50,765 nt of DNA from Bythopirellula sp. (GTDB taxonomy: Bacteria; Planctomycetota; Planctomycetia; Pirellulales; Lacipirellulaceae). The stretch spans positions 1 through 50,765 of the forward strand of contig JANQQA010000129.1 of the NCBI GenBank assembly GCA_028285205.1, read 5' to 3'. The notes beneath the pieces were generated by a model, which saw nothing but the letters and a program-made list of their open reading frames with translations, did no database searches and had not been told where the DNA came from. Every line of letters begins with the position of its first letter. The stretch's first letter is position 1. Below, piece by piece: positions 9,451 to 19,628 of the stretch. A program made the position numbers and the translations under genes.

Positions 9451-9810
9451 CTATTCTGTCACGACCAGCTTGGTATTCCCAAAGTCGTAGTCGACCAACG
9501 CCGCAACGGCTGCATCCGGGTCGAACGCCTGCTTGTCGATCGCGACGATTGCCTTCCGCGCTTCGAAGTCGACTTTGACGTCCTCAACGCCTTCTTGCGC
9601 GGCGAGTACTTCTTTCACCTTCGCGGCACAACCGAACTCGCAGTCCATGTCGGGAACTTCGAGTTCGGCGGTTGGAGCACCTGCAACGTTGAACGCAACG
9701 GGCGTCGCTTCCACAGCAGACTCGGTTTCGACGACATTTTGAGGAGCCTGTTCGGATTGGCAGCCGGTAACGATCAATGCGCTCAGCGCAATCAGGGTCA
9801 GTGTTCTCAT
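9451..9810 (-). CDS. Lipoprotein with heavy-metal-associated (HMA) domain
   Basis: 119 residues from the ATG at 9810; an upstream start at 9867 would bury the signal peptide. The N-terminus MRTLTLIALSALIVTGCQSE is a lipoprotein signal with lipobox VTGC (Cys17). After an acidic/Ala linker comes an HMA-like ferredoxin fold, VPDMDCEFGCAAKVKEVLA, ending in a beta strand KLVVTE. The usual HMA metal site is CxxC, but here the cysteines are spaced CxxxC, so metal binding is probable but its geometry differs. It is likely an envelope metal (copper-type) scavenger or sensor. It is downstream of thiC in the same direction without overlap and has its own terminator. Confidence 0.85.
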   Translation of the reverse strand: MRTLTLIALSALIVTGCQSEQAPQNVVETESAVEATPVAFNVAGAPTAELEVPDMDCEFGCAAKVKEVLAAQEGVEDVKVDFEARKAIVAIDKQAFDPDAAVAALVDYDFGNTKLVVTE

Positions 9811-9874
9811 CGGTGGGTTCCTAATGCAAGGAAATGGGGTGGGATTTCGGGAGGTGGCCGAGGCCACCGAGGGA

Positions 9875-11335
<1,461 letters not shown>

Positions 11336-11407
11336 TCATTCGTTTCCTTCGAAAAGCTCATCCTATCGCTCTCGCAGACAGCTTGTCAATCAACGCGATG
11401 GATGATT

Positions 11408-12763
11408 CTAGAGCGTTTTGAGGTACTCCAACACAGCGGCGCGCTCGGACCCAGACAGCGCCGCGGGGAAGTCGTGCCCAGCGGCACTCTTGCCGAATTT
11501 CCGAGTGTCGAAGTAGCGGCGTCGGGAAGCCGCATTGACCGCAGCAGGCACCGCATCTGTGATCTGAATAGGTACTCCGACGCGTCGCTTGTCGTACCCA
11601 TCGTTGCTCTCACGCATCCATACGGCGGGTCGTTCTTCTGGGTGCAGAACGTGCCAGAGAGTCGGCACGCTGCCGTTGTGAAAGTAGGGCGCCGAGGCCC
11701 AGATGCCATTAAGCGGCGGCGCGAGATAACCACCCGGGTCTGCTATCACGTCGCCGCGTTCACCGTATTCGTTGATCCAATTCGTCTGGTAACTGAGTCG
11801 GTGTTTCGGTGTGAGTGCGCTCAGTCGCACCGGATCGGTGCCAACCACATCGATCGGGACAATCCGCTCGGGGTAGCCGCCATCCGCACCATAAGTACCG
11901 TGGCATTCGGCACAACTCTGCTCGAAAACGACGCGACCTTGCTGTGCAAGCGCACGGTCAATTTCAAACGGGTACGCCGGCGATTCGAGTGACTCGATGT
12001 ACGCCTCGATATGTCGAAAATCATCTTCCCACTGCCGGAACTTTTCCGGACCATTTTCCTTGGAGGCTAGAAACTGCATCAACCCCCGATGTCCACGCGG
12101 CGCGAAGTTGTCGCTGTAAAGTCGTTGCTTGCGTGTGACGTTCCACCACGGGGGGGCGTCGTGGTCGTGGTGCGTCATGGGCGGCGGCAACCGCTTGGAG
12201 AGCAGATTCATGTCGTTGTCGCGGTAGTGCATCAGCGCCACACCGAACATCACAGCGTTCGTGGTACCGACCGTCGTGCCCAGCGGCATCACCATGGAGC
12301 CGATGTCCAGATCGGTCATCCGTTTGCCCAATCGTAGCTTCGCATTACGAATGTCGTGGGTGAGGGTCTCCAATGCGAATTGCGAATTGCCCACGCCCGG
12401 AACGAGTTTCCCCGCGACGCTTCCCTGGTGACAGGCGAGGCAGTTCATCGACCAATCGCCCGCTTTGTCGACGACGTACTGCACCGGTCGGTGCTGGGGA
12501 TCGTTCTCACGTTCGATCAGACCGTAACGTTCGAATGCCATACGACGCCGCTCGTCAGCGTTGGCGTCCCGAGCTTGCGAGCGGAGCGGTTCTTCCCAGC
12601 TGCGCCAGACATCGTCGAATGTCTCTTGATCGAAGGCGACGGGGATGTAGGGCTTGTTGAGCAGCAGGTCCAAGCCACGGTCGGGATCCGCTGTCTCGGT
12701 AGCGAACGCAACCAGGTGGCTCGATGCGAGGTACGCCAAAGCTAATGCGAGTGGACGAAGCAT
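11408..12763 (-). CDS. Secreted cytochrome c with two heme-binding motifs
   Basis: About 451 residues from the ATG at 12763, which gives a clean signal peptide MLRPLALALAYLASSHLVAFA; starts at 12814 and 12874 are also in frame. Two CxxCH motifs are visible, CLACH about 65 residues into the mature part and CAECH near the middle, preceded by GRVVFEQS, the typical lead-in of a cytochrome c domain. A later region (LAPPLNGIWASAPYFHNGSVPTL) resembles the C-terminal part of MauG/cytochrome-peroxidase and RoxA-like dihemes. It probably acts as a periplasmic electron carrier or oxidase; the substrate cannot be read. No partner enzyme lies beside it. Divergent from the phosphoesterase gene. Confidence 0.85.
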   Translation of the reverse strand: MLRPLALALAYLASSHLVAFATETADPDRGLDLLLNKPYIPVAFDQETFDDVWRSWEEPLRSQARDANADERRRMAFERYGLIERENDPQHRPVQYVVDKAGDWSMNCLACHQGSVAGKLVPGVGNSQFALETLTHDIRNAKLRLGKRMTDLDIGSMVMPLGTTVGTTNAVMFGVALMHYRDNDMNLLSKRLPPPMTHHDHDAPPWWNVTRKQRLYSDNFAPRGHRGLMQFLASKENGPEKFRQWEDDFRHIEAYIESLESPAYPFEIDRALAQQGRVVFEQSCAECHGTYGADGGYPERIVPIDVVGTDPVRLSALTPKHRLSYQTNWINEYGERGDVIADPGGYLAPPLNGIWASAPYFHNGSVPTLWHVLHPEERPAVWMRESNDGYDKRRVGVPIQITDAVPAAVNAASRRRYFDTRKFGKSAAGHDFPAALSGSERAAVLEYLKTL

Positions 12764-12976
12764 GCGGAAAGCACTCGAATTGAGTTGTTGAATCTTCGCG
12801 ACAGGTAGAAACATGACAACTCGCCGGACCGGACACCGCAGGTAGGGCGATGCGGCTCGAACTGGGTAGGCCACTTCAGTTTAGGCGTCTCAGGCGGGCG
12901 CGACAACCAAAACGCCACCCATTGCCTGAAGTCCTTCCAACCGCGACAATCTCCAAATATTCACCAAATTCAAGAC

Positions 12977-13681
12977 TTGAATGCGAGAGGACTGCGGCCT
13001 GTGGCGGGACGGACAATTGCGATCGGCGACATCCATGGCTGTGCGACGGCGCTGCGGACGCTGCTGGCGGCATTGGAATTAACCGCCGAAGACACCGTCG
13101 TGACGCTGGGCGACGCGATTGATCGCGGTCCCGACAGTCGCGAGGTGATCGAGCACCTTATGGCGCTTGGCGAGGAATGTCAGTTGGTGCCGATCTTGGG
13201 CAACCACGAGCAAATGCTGCTCGATGCGATACATGGGAGGATCGCCCTGCAAGACTGGCTGATGCACGGAGGCGCCGAGACGCTCGATTCGTACGGCCAC
13301 GGTGCGGCGCTGATGGAGATACCGATTCCGCACGTGGATTTCGTGCGGTCGTGGGGCGACTACCACGAGACGGATACGCATTTCTTCGCTCATGGGAACT
13401 ATCTACCGCACAAGAAACTTTCCAGTCAGCCGTGGGAGGAGATGCGGTGGCGATCGCTCAAGCAGTTTTTCCCGGGCCCGCATGTGTCGGGCAAGATAGC
13501 CGTGTTGGGGCATACGGCGAACAAGCGGGGCGAGGTCGTTAACGAAGGTCACCTAGTTTGCATCGATACCTATTGCAACGGTGGACGTTGGCTGACGGCG
13601 CTAGAACCTGAAACCGGCAACGTTTGGCAGACCAATGAAGAATCTGAGCTTAAGCAGTTCGAGTTGGAAGATTCTGCCTAA
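12977..13681 (+). CDS. Calcineurin-like metallophosphoesterase (PPP-type serine/threonine phosphatase family)
   Basis: 234 residues. The three classic metal-site motifs are present in order: GDIHG (17-21), GDAIDRG (45-51) and GNHE (75-78), with a later His in GHTANKRGEV. This is the layout of bacterial PrpA/ApaH-like phosphatases, which remove phosphate from phosphoproteins or split diadenosine tetraphosphate; the target here is open. The annotated ATG at 12977 is taken, but a GTG at 13001 (VAGRTIAIGDIHG) with an AGAGGA site upstream is equally possible and would shorten it by 8 residues. Its stop codon overlaps that of the convergent transglutaminase-like gene by 4 bases. Confidence 0.9.
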   Translation: MNARGLRPVAGRTIAIGDIHGCATALRTLLAALELTAEDTVVTLGDAIDRGPDSREVIEHLMALGEECQLVPILGNHEQMLLDAIHGRIALQDWLMHGGAETLDSYGHGAALMEIPIPHVDFVRSWGDYHETDTHFFAHGNYLPHKKLSSQPWEEMRWRSLKQFFPGPHVSGKIAVLGHTANKRGEVVNEGHLVCIDTYCNGGRWLTALEPETGNVWQTNEESELKQFELEDSA

Positions 13682-14268
13682 GTCTTGGCCGCGCTCGGCA
13701 CGTCGGGAAGGTGCTGAAGCACCGCATCCCAGGTATCGTGGTCGGTCAGCGCTGACACGACTGCTGGCATTGGCGAAACATGAATCCCCGGTAGATCGTA
13801 CTCACCGGGCAAATCCGTTGAAAAGGCCAGTCGCTCGGTGGGCGGATCGAATTCCGCCTGCACGTCTTCGCGATTGCCGCGAGGATCGATGCGATACCAG
13901 CCCAGTTCATTGAGATAGACGACCGTCATTCCGTGCACGCAGAATGGCGCTCCGCAGCCATCGATGCTCAGCCGTTGATAGCAGAGCCCTGCGGGGATTT
14001 CATTGGCACGGAGCAATGCGCACAGCAGATGGCTCTTGGCATAACAGTAGCCGGTGCCGTGCTGCAGCACTTCCGAGGCAGCACAGGTGACCGGATTGAG
14101 CTGATAGTCCGAGCTATGCCTAATCTCGTCGCGGACGAACTCGAAGCAACGCTTGGCCGTCGCCTTCGGGTCACCAGTCGCAAGTTCCTCAGCTTTAGCT
14201 TGGATCGATGGGTGCGTCACGTCGATCGCTGAGCACGAAGCGAGGTATTCTGCGGGATCAAAGTCCAT
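13678..14268 (-). CDS. Transglutaminase-like cysteine peptidase-fold protein
   Basis: 196 residues, no signal peptide, so likely cytosolic. The transglutaminase-core triad is visible: Cys75 in GTGYCYAKSHLL, His112 in VHGMTVVYL and Asp128 in YRIDPRGN. Bacterial members usually act as peptidases or amidases rather than crosslinkers. It has several extra cysteines. The stop overlaps the stop of the convergent phosphoesterase gene, and it starts 16 bases downstream of the HELGH membrane protein gene on the same strand, so the two may form an operon after recA. The substrate is unknown. Confidence 0.88.
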   Translation of the reverse strand: MDFDPAEYLASCSAIDVTHPSIQAKAEELATGDPKATAKRCFEFVRDEIRHSSDYQLNPVTCAASEVLQHGTGYCYAKSHLLCALLRANEIPAGLCYQRLSIDGCGAPFCVHGMTVVYLNELGWYRIDPRGNREDVQAEFDPPTERLAFSTDLPGEYDLPGIHVSPMPAVVSALTDHDTWDAVLQHLPDVPSAAKT

Positions 14269-14284
14269 CAGTAGCTCCCAGAGA

Positions 14285-14854
14285 CTAGTGCGAAGAAAGA
14301 ATGATTGTCACACCGAAAAACATAATCAAGACGGCAAAGGTAAGTCGCGCAGCGTTCTTGCTGACGACGTTGGGATCGCGAATAAACTCCTCTACGCTGC
14401 CCAGTCGGTGCCAGAGCAGCAGGCCCAAGGGAATGGTTACCACGCCAAACGCCAACATTACCCAGATGGGCGTGCCAGTTCGAAGCATTTCGCCACAATC
14501 ACCAATGTTCGCAAAAGATCCGATGGAAATGTAGGTGCCGTTTGCAATCAGGCAAGACCCCGCGAAGAATTGTGCCAGGTTCTTCAGCAGAGTTTTGTCG
14601 CGTGGCATTAGCGCCAAGAACCCAAGTGGCAACAGGCACCCAAGGAGAGGGCCCAGCCAGACAACCATTCCGGGATGTGGATTCGGTGATACATCGGTCC
14701 GCGATATGCGCTGCGGGTGAATCACCACTCTCTCCACTTTGCCGCCCGTCGCCCATGCGCCGACGACATGTCCCAACTCATGGACCGCTTGCATGAGCAG
14801 CCAGCATAGGGCCAAGGTCGACATTGCAAACAGAATTTGATGAAACCTTTGCAT
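14285..14854 (-). CDS. Membrane protein with HELGH zinc motif, M50 (site-2) protease-like
   Basis: 189 residues from the ATG at 14854; the alternative start at 14890 falls inside the recA terminator hairpin, so it is rejected. The first membrane helix carries HELGH (residues 25-29), the zinc motif of M50-like intramembrane proteases and of smaller membrane relatives. About five hydrophobic segments follow. The second family motif (NPDG-like, giving the third zinc ligand) is not obvious, though DCGEMLRTG late in the protein may fill that place. It could be a true intramembrane protease or an inactive relative. It precedes the transglutaminase-like gene by 16 bases. Confidence 0.75.
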   Translation of the reverse strand: MQRFHQILFAMSTLALCWLLMQAVHELGHVVGAWATGGKVERVVIHPQRISRTDVSPNPHPGMVVWLGPLLGCLLPLGFLALMPRDKTLLKNLAQFFAGSCLIANGTYISIGSFANIGDCGEMLRTGTPIWVMLAFGVVTIPLGLLLWHRLGSVEEFIRDPNVVSKNAARLTFAVLIMFFGVTIILSSH

Positions 14855-14876
14855 GCAGCTGGTTCTGCTCTCCAAC

Positions 14877-14912
14877 AAAAATACCGACAAGGCTCTTCGC
14901 CTTGCCGGTATT
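14877..14912 (-). terminator. Rho-independent terminator of recA
   Basis: On the minus strand AATACCGGCAAGGC pairs almost perfectly with GCCTTGTCGGTATT around a 5-base loop, with one mismatch in the stem, and is followed by a run of T. It lies about 115 bases past the recA stop. Confidence 0.9.
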
Positions 14913-14956
14913 CTAGACCGTTGTCACCCGGTTTAGTTCGGTTGGGAGATGCTTTG

Positions 14957-14990
14957 CCCCTTCGCCCAGCCTTTCCCCGCGGGGAAAAGA
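14957..14990. repeat. Extragenic palindrome, related to the element near 18.3 kb
   Basis: The core TTTCCCCGCGGGGAAA (14972-14987) is a perfect 16-base palindrome preceded by CCCCTTCGCCCAGCC. The second arm of the repeat at 18294-18327 has the same lay-out (CCCCTCACCCAGC, then CCCCGCGG), so these look like members of one dispersed family. It sits between the recA stop and its terminator. Confidence 0.6.
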
Positions 14991-15026
14991 GCAGTTTACC
15001 TCGCTTTGCGAGGAGCTGGCTGTCGA

Positions 15027-16301
<1,275 letters not shown>

Positions 16302-16382
16302 AAGTTTGACCCTTTATCCAACAGTTTGAAGATGCTTGCAAGCCGCCGACCTGGCTCGGATGAGCGGGATTGGCGACACCAT

Positions 16383-16394
16383 GAACTACTGTAC
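16383..16394 (-). promoter_or_regulatory. Candidate LexA/SOS operator before recA
   Basis: Minus strand GTACAGTAGTTC, a GTAC-N4-GTTC element differing by one base from the GAAC-N4-GTTC LexA box known in Gram-positive bacteria. It begins about 8 bases after the -10 box of the recA promoter, where a repressor would block initiation or escape. Inference from position and sequence only. Confidence 0.4.
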
Positions 16395-16402
16395 GCACGA
16401 AT

Positions 16403-16431
16403 AGTATATAGGTGTTCAGTACTCAATGCAA
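16403..16431 (-). promoter_or_regulatory. Sigma-70-type promoter of recA
   Basis: On the minus strand a -35 box TTGCAT (16426-16431) and a -10 box TATACT (16403-16408) are separated by exactly 17 bases. Transcription would begin near 16396, leaving a leader of about 95 bases before the ATG at 16301. Confidence 0.7.
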
Positions 16432-16616
16432 GATAATTTTTTGCCTGAATAATCGGCATATTTTGTGATTTGCTGCCCACGCCAGCACGCTGAATCCAGT
16501 GGGCGAGCGAACGACGACCGCGATCGCCAGCCGCTAACGCTTCCCATGCGGCTCAGAGTTGTTACAAAGCAGCTACTCCTGATCAACTTTGCGACAACAC
16601 CAACTCCGAGGTAGAT

Positions 16617-18155
16617 ATGCCCCCACATCCGACCTGGCTTACTTTCGCGCTGGGTGTCGCTTTCACGATCGCGCAATTCGCCGGCACACAGGCGGCGGAG
16701 AAGCCGAATATCCTGTTCATCTTCTCCGACGATCACGCCGCCCACGCGATCGGCGCCTACGGGGGCCGTCTGGCCGAGCTCAACCCCACGCCCAACATCG
16801 ACCGCCTGGCACGCGAGGGCGTGCGCATGACCAACTGTTTTTGCACCAACTCGATCTGCGTTCCCTCGCGCGCGACGATCTTGACCGGCCAGTACAGCCA
16901 CGTCAATGGTGTCAAGACGCTGCGATACGAGTTGCCAGCAGCTGAACAATCGCTCTCGAAGGAAATGAAGCAAGCTGGCTACGAAACGGCGATTATTGGC
17001 AAGTGGCATCTCAAAGCCGAACCTTCCACCTTCGATCACTACTGTGTGCTGCAGGGGCAAGGCAATTACTTCAATCCCGTCTTTCGCGTCCGCGGCCCCA
17101 AGCCGTGGCCGCAAAACGAGCTGCGTCCTACCAAGTACAACTCGATGCACTCTTCGGACGTGATTACCAACCTCTCGCTGAAGTGGCTCAAGGACAGAAA
17201 ACAGACGGACAAACCGTTCTTCCTGATGCATCAGTTCAAAGCGCCCCACGACAACTTCGAGAACGCCGAACGCTACGATTGGCTGTACGAGGACGTCGAT
17301 ATTCCTGAGCCGGAAAGCCTCCGCAAACGCGGCAACCACGGACCGGTCGGGCGCGCGTTGTACGGCACTTCGGTATCGGGGCGCAACCAGATTCGAAATA
17401 TGGGGCATCACATGTTCGTGCCCCAGTCGCTCGGCGAGGAACAATACACCACGACCAGCTACCAGCGCTACCTGAAGAAGTTTCTGCGCTGCGTCAAAGG
17501 CGTGGACGACAACATCGGCCGGCTGCTGAAGCACCTGGAAGACACGGGCGAGTTGGACAACACCATTGTGATCTACAACGCGGATCAGGGGTTCATGCTC
17601 GGCGAGCACGACTACATCGACAAGCGGTGGATGTACGAGGAGTCGCTCCGCATGCCGTGGATTATCCGCTACCCCAAGCGATTCCCCGCCGGCACCGTCA
17701 ACGACGATATTGTCAACAATGTCGACTTTGCACCGACGTTGCTTGAATTGGCGGGCGGCGATCCCAGTGTCGAATCGTGGCAGGGACGCAGCTTCGTCGC
17801 GAATATGGAAGGCCGTACCCCGGGGGATTGGCCGACGTCGACCTACTATCGTTATTGGATGCACATGGCCCATCACCAAAATCCGGCACACTACGGGATC
17901 CGCACAAAGGACTTCAAGTTGATCTTTTTCTACGGCCTACCGCTCGATGCCGTGGGAGCACGACCCACGCCGACCGAGCCGCACTGGGAGTTGTACGACC
18001 TGAAGAAAGATCCCCACGAGATGAACAACGTCTACGCCGACCCCAGCTACGCCGACGTGGTGGCGCAGCTGAAGGCCGAACTGAAGCAGCTCAAGGAAAA
18101 AGTCGGCGATGCCGACGAAAACTATCCTGAACTCGTCCAGCTAAGTGCGCAGTAA
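16617..18155 (+). CDS. Secreted FGly-type sulfatase
   Basis: 512 residues with a signal peptide (cleavage likely after TQAA, residue 27). The metal-binding FSDDH motif follows directly, and CVPSR at 81-85 is the Cys-type sulfatase signature CxPxR whose Cys is turned into formylglycine by a maturase not encoded here. Later blocks include GKWHLK, HQFKAPHDNF (His metal/substrate ligands) and the ending ELYDLKKDPHEMNNVYADP common to polysaccharide and mucin sulfatases. It likely removes sulfate from algal or host polysaccharides in the periplasm, a trait expanded in marine planctomycetes. No glycoside hydrolase is adjacent. It is divergent from recA. A long minus-strand open frame covering most of it is a shadow. 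Confidence 0.94.
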   Translation: MPPHPTWLTFALGVAFTIAQFAGTQAAEKPNILFIFSDDHAAHAIGAYGGRLAELNPTPNIDRLAREGVRMTNCFCTNSICVPSRATILTGQYSHVNGVKTLRYELPAAEQSLSKEMKQAGYETAIIGKWHLKAEPSTFDHYCVLQGQGNYFNPVFRVRGPKPWPQNELRPTKYNSMHSSDVITNLSLKWLKDRKQTDKPFFLMHQFKAPHDNFENAERYDWLYEDVDIPEPESLRKRGNHGPVGRALYGTSVSGRNQIRNMGHHMFVPQSLGEEQYTTTSYQRYLKKFLRCVKGVDDNIGRLLKHLEDTGELDNTIVIYNADQGFMLGEHDYIDKRWMYEESLRMPWIIRYPKRFPAGTVNDDIVNNVDFAPTLLELAGGDPSVESWQGRSFVANMEGRTPGDWPTSTYYRYWMHMAHHQNPAHYGIRTKDFKLIFFYGLPLDAVGARPTPTEPHWELYDLKKDPHEMNNVYADPSYADVVAQLKAELKQLKEKVGDADENYPELVQLSAQ

Positions 18156-18715
18156 ATACGCACGGCAACGTCACGTTCCGCGCGGTTCTCACGTAACGAG
18201 AATTCAATCAACCGCCAGCGCTCCCCGTCGGGCTCCCTCTCCCTCAGGGAGAGGGCTGGGGTGAGTGTGAAACACGCAGCCGCTTCCCGACCCCTCACCC
18301 AGCTCTCCCCCGCGGAGAAGAGGAGCCAAAGTGCTCTCAAGTTCATATTCGGACTCTGCAACACGCAGTTGAAAACGCGACTCGTGTCCGAAAACTCGGC
18401 TCCGCTCCTGGCTCTTCACCCGCAAAATAAAGCGCATATTGCTCGCCGAAGTCATTCATTTTCGGAAAATCGACCCCCAAAGTGTTCGAAAACCAAACTG
18501 CAAGAAAAACCCCAAATCATTGCCCGCAAACCACTTGCGCCGCAGCATCGACGTTTCCAAGTTGTCCGAAAAATCGCCATCCGCTTTGCCGGCTACCCGT
18601 AGCGCACAGCACACCGATAAGCACTCTAACCGATCTGCAAAGACGATTCAGCAACGATTTTTGGCCGAGGGGAGGTCTTATGCGGAGGCGCGGAATACGC
18701 AGAGTTTCGCGATGG
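18156..18715. other. Intergenic region with extragenic repeat, no gene recognised
   Basis: 560 bases between the sulfatase and the convergent SUKH gene. Besides the palindromic repeat it contains several short variants of the phrase TCCGAAAA/TTCGAAAA/TTCGGAAAA between about 18385 and 18580. Open frames here show no plausible protein. Confidence 0.5.
18231..18327. repeat. Composite inverted extragenic repeat
   Basis: The left arm (18231-18265) contains a perfect 10-bp hairpin, CCCTCTCCCT with AGGGAGAGGG and a single-base loop. The right arm (18294-18327) is an imperfect reverse complement of the left arm, both ending in GGCTCC/GGAGCC. This is the CCCTCTCCC/GGGAGAGGG type of extragenic palindrome seen in many high-GC genomes. 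It could act as a transcript end for the sulfatase. Confidence 0.75.
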
Positions 18716-19540
18716 TCAAGTCACGCCCAAGCATTCATCTAAGCGCTTCACAGTCAACCGACATCTTGTACACGCATCCAAGACTCTTTCGCGTGCGTCT
18801 TCTGCCATCGTCAGAATGTACGCATTGGGAGGAAGTTCAGGATATTGCAGTGCCTCACCTGGCATTCTATCCTTCAGCTCTTCGTATCTCGGCTCATAAG
18901 TCCTAGCAAAACCTCGAGGAACAATGTTTGCGCTCAACCTCAGCCATTGATGGTCTTTGCTACCTCCGAGCATAGCGAAATGTTCAGTATACCCGTGATC
19001 CCAATCATCTGTTGAATCAAATCTTGCGAGAAGCAGTGAGGACAGTTGTGACTTAAGTGACTCAATATTGCCAACTGAGAACACGACTAGTTCGTCTTCG
19101 ACTTCCAACTTGAGCAGGGATAAGTACTGCTGAAAGGTTGGTGCGATCGGTTCCTGGCTGTCGCACTCGACATCGACGTATGTGATCGACGGCGCAGACT
19201 TGTTCTTTCGGTAATCAAAGCACAGGTACCAATGTCCGTCTCCGTCAAACGGAACGAGTCCAGTCAACGGATGGCTGACATATTCTTGACACTCTTCCCA
19301 ATCGATGTCTGTCAGCGAAGGAAAGTGCGGACCTATGCCAGCTATCGTGTCATGAACTGAATCCGGCAAAGTCAATCGAATGTATCCACCATTTTGGATG
19401 CGAAGGAGGTCAATGTACTCCCGCGGTAGTCTAAAGCCTATTGCTTCTTCAGCTTCAGCGATCGCATCGTCGGTAAGTTCAGGTTGAACGTACGGCAAAT
19501 ACGCAGGAACAGCCCAGATTTCGTTGCCAATCGCCCCCAT
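18716..19540 (-). CDS. SUKH superfamily (SMI1/KNR4) protein
   Basis: 274 residues from the ATG at 19540, chosen because it has a GGAG site 9 bases upstream; a longer frame to 19654 would overlap zwf and adds Cys-rich sequence. The SUKH-1 core is in the first part: LTDDAIAEAEEAIGFRLPRE, then YIDLLRIQNGGYI and, further on, LVPFDGDGHWYLCFDYR. SUKH proteins in bacteria are mostly immunity proteins that neutralise nuclease toxins of contact-dependent or polymorphic toxin systems. A C-terminal half of about 130 residues does not match anything I know. No toxin gene is adjacent; it follows zwf by 88 bases on the same strand and could be expressed with it. Confidence 0.8.
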   Translation of the reverse strand: MGAIGNEIWAVPAYLPYVQPELTDDAIAEAEEAIGFRLPREYIDLLRIQNGGYIRLTLPDSVHDTIAGIGPHFPSLTDIDWEECQEYVSHPLTGLVPFDGDGHWYLCFDYRKNKSAPSITYVDVECDSQEPIAPTFQQYLSLLKLEVEDELVVFSVGNIESLKSQLSSLLLARFDSTDDWDHGYTEHFAMLGGSKDHQWLRLSANIVPRGFARTYEPRYEELKDRMPGEALQYPELPPNAYILTMAEDARERVLDACTRCRLTVKRLDECLGVT

Positions 19541-19628
19541 AACGATGTACTCCGACGATGGTCCTCGTAACTCAGACTGACAGTACGCTGCATCACACCC
19601 GACGTCCGCGGTAATCCGCGGGCAAAAT

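Noticed and set aside
16416..17891. 491-codon open frame antisense to the sulfatase
   Set aside because: Its composition is Val/Arg-rich with no recognisable domain, and it mirrors a real sulfatase; long antisense frames are common in GC-rich genes.
18261..18906. Plus-strand frames across the repeat after the sulfatase
   Set aside because: Partly antisense to the SUKH gene and partly within palindromic repeat; no plausible protein.
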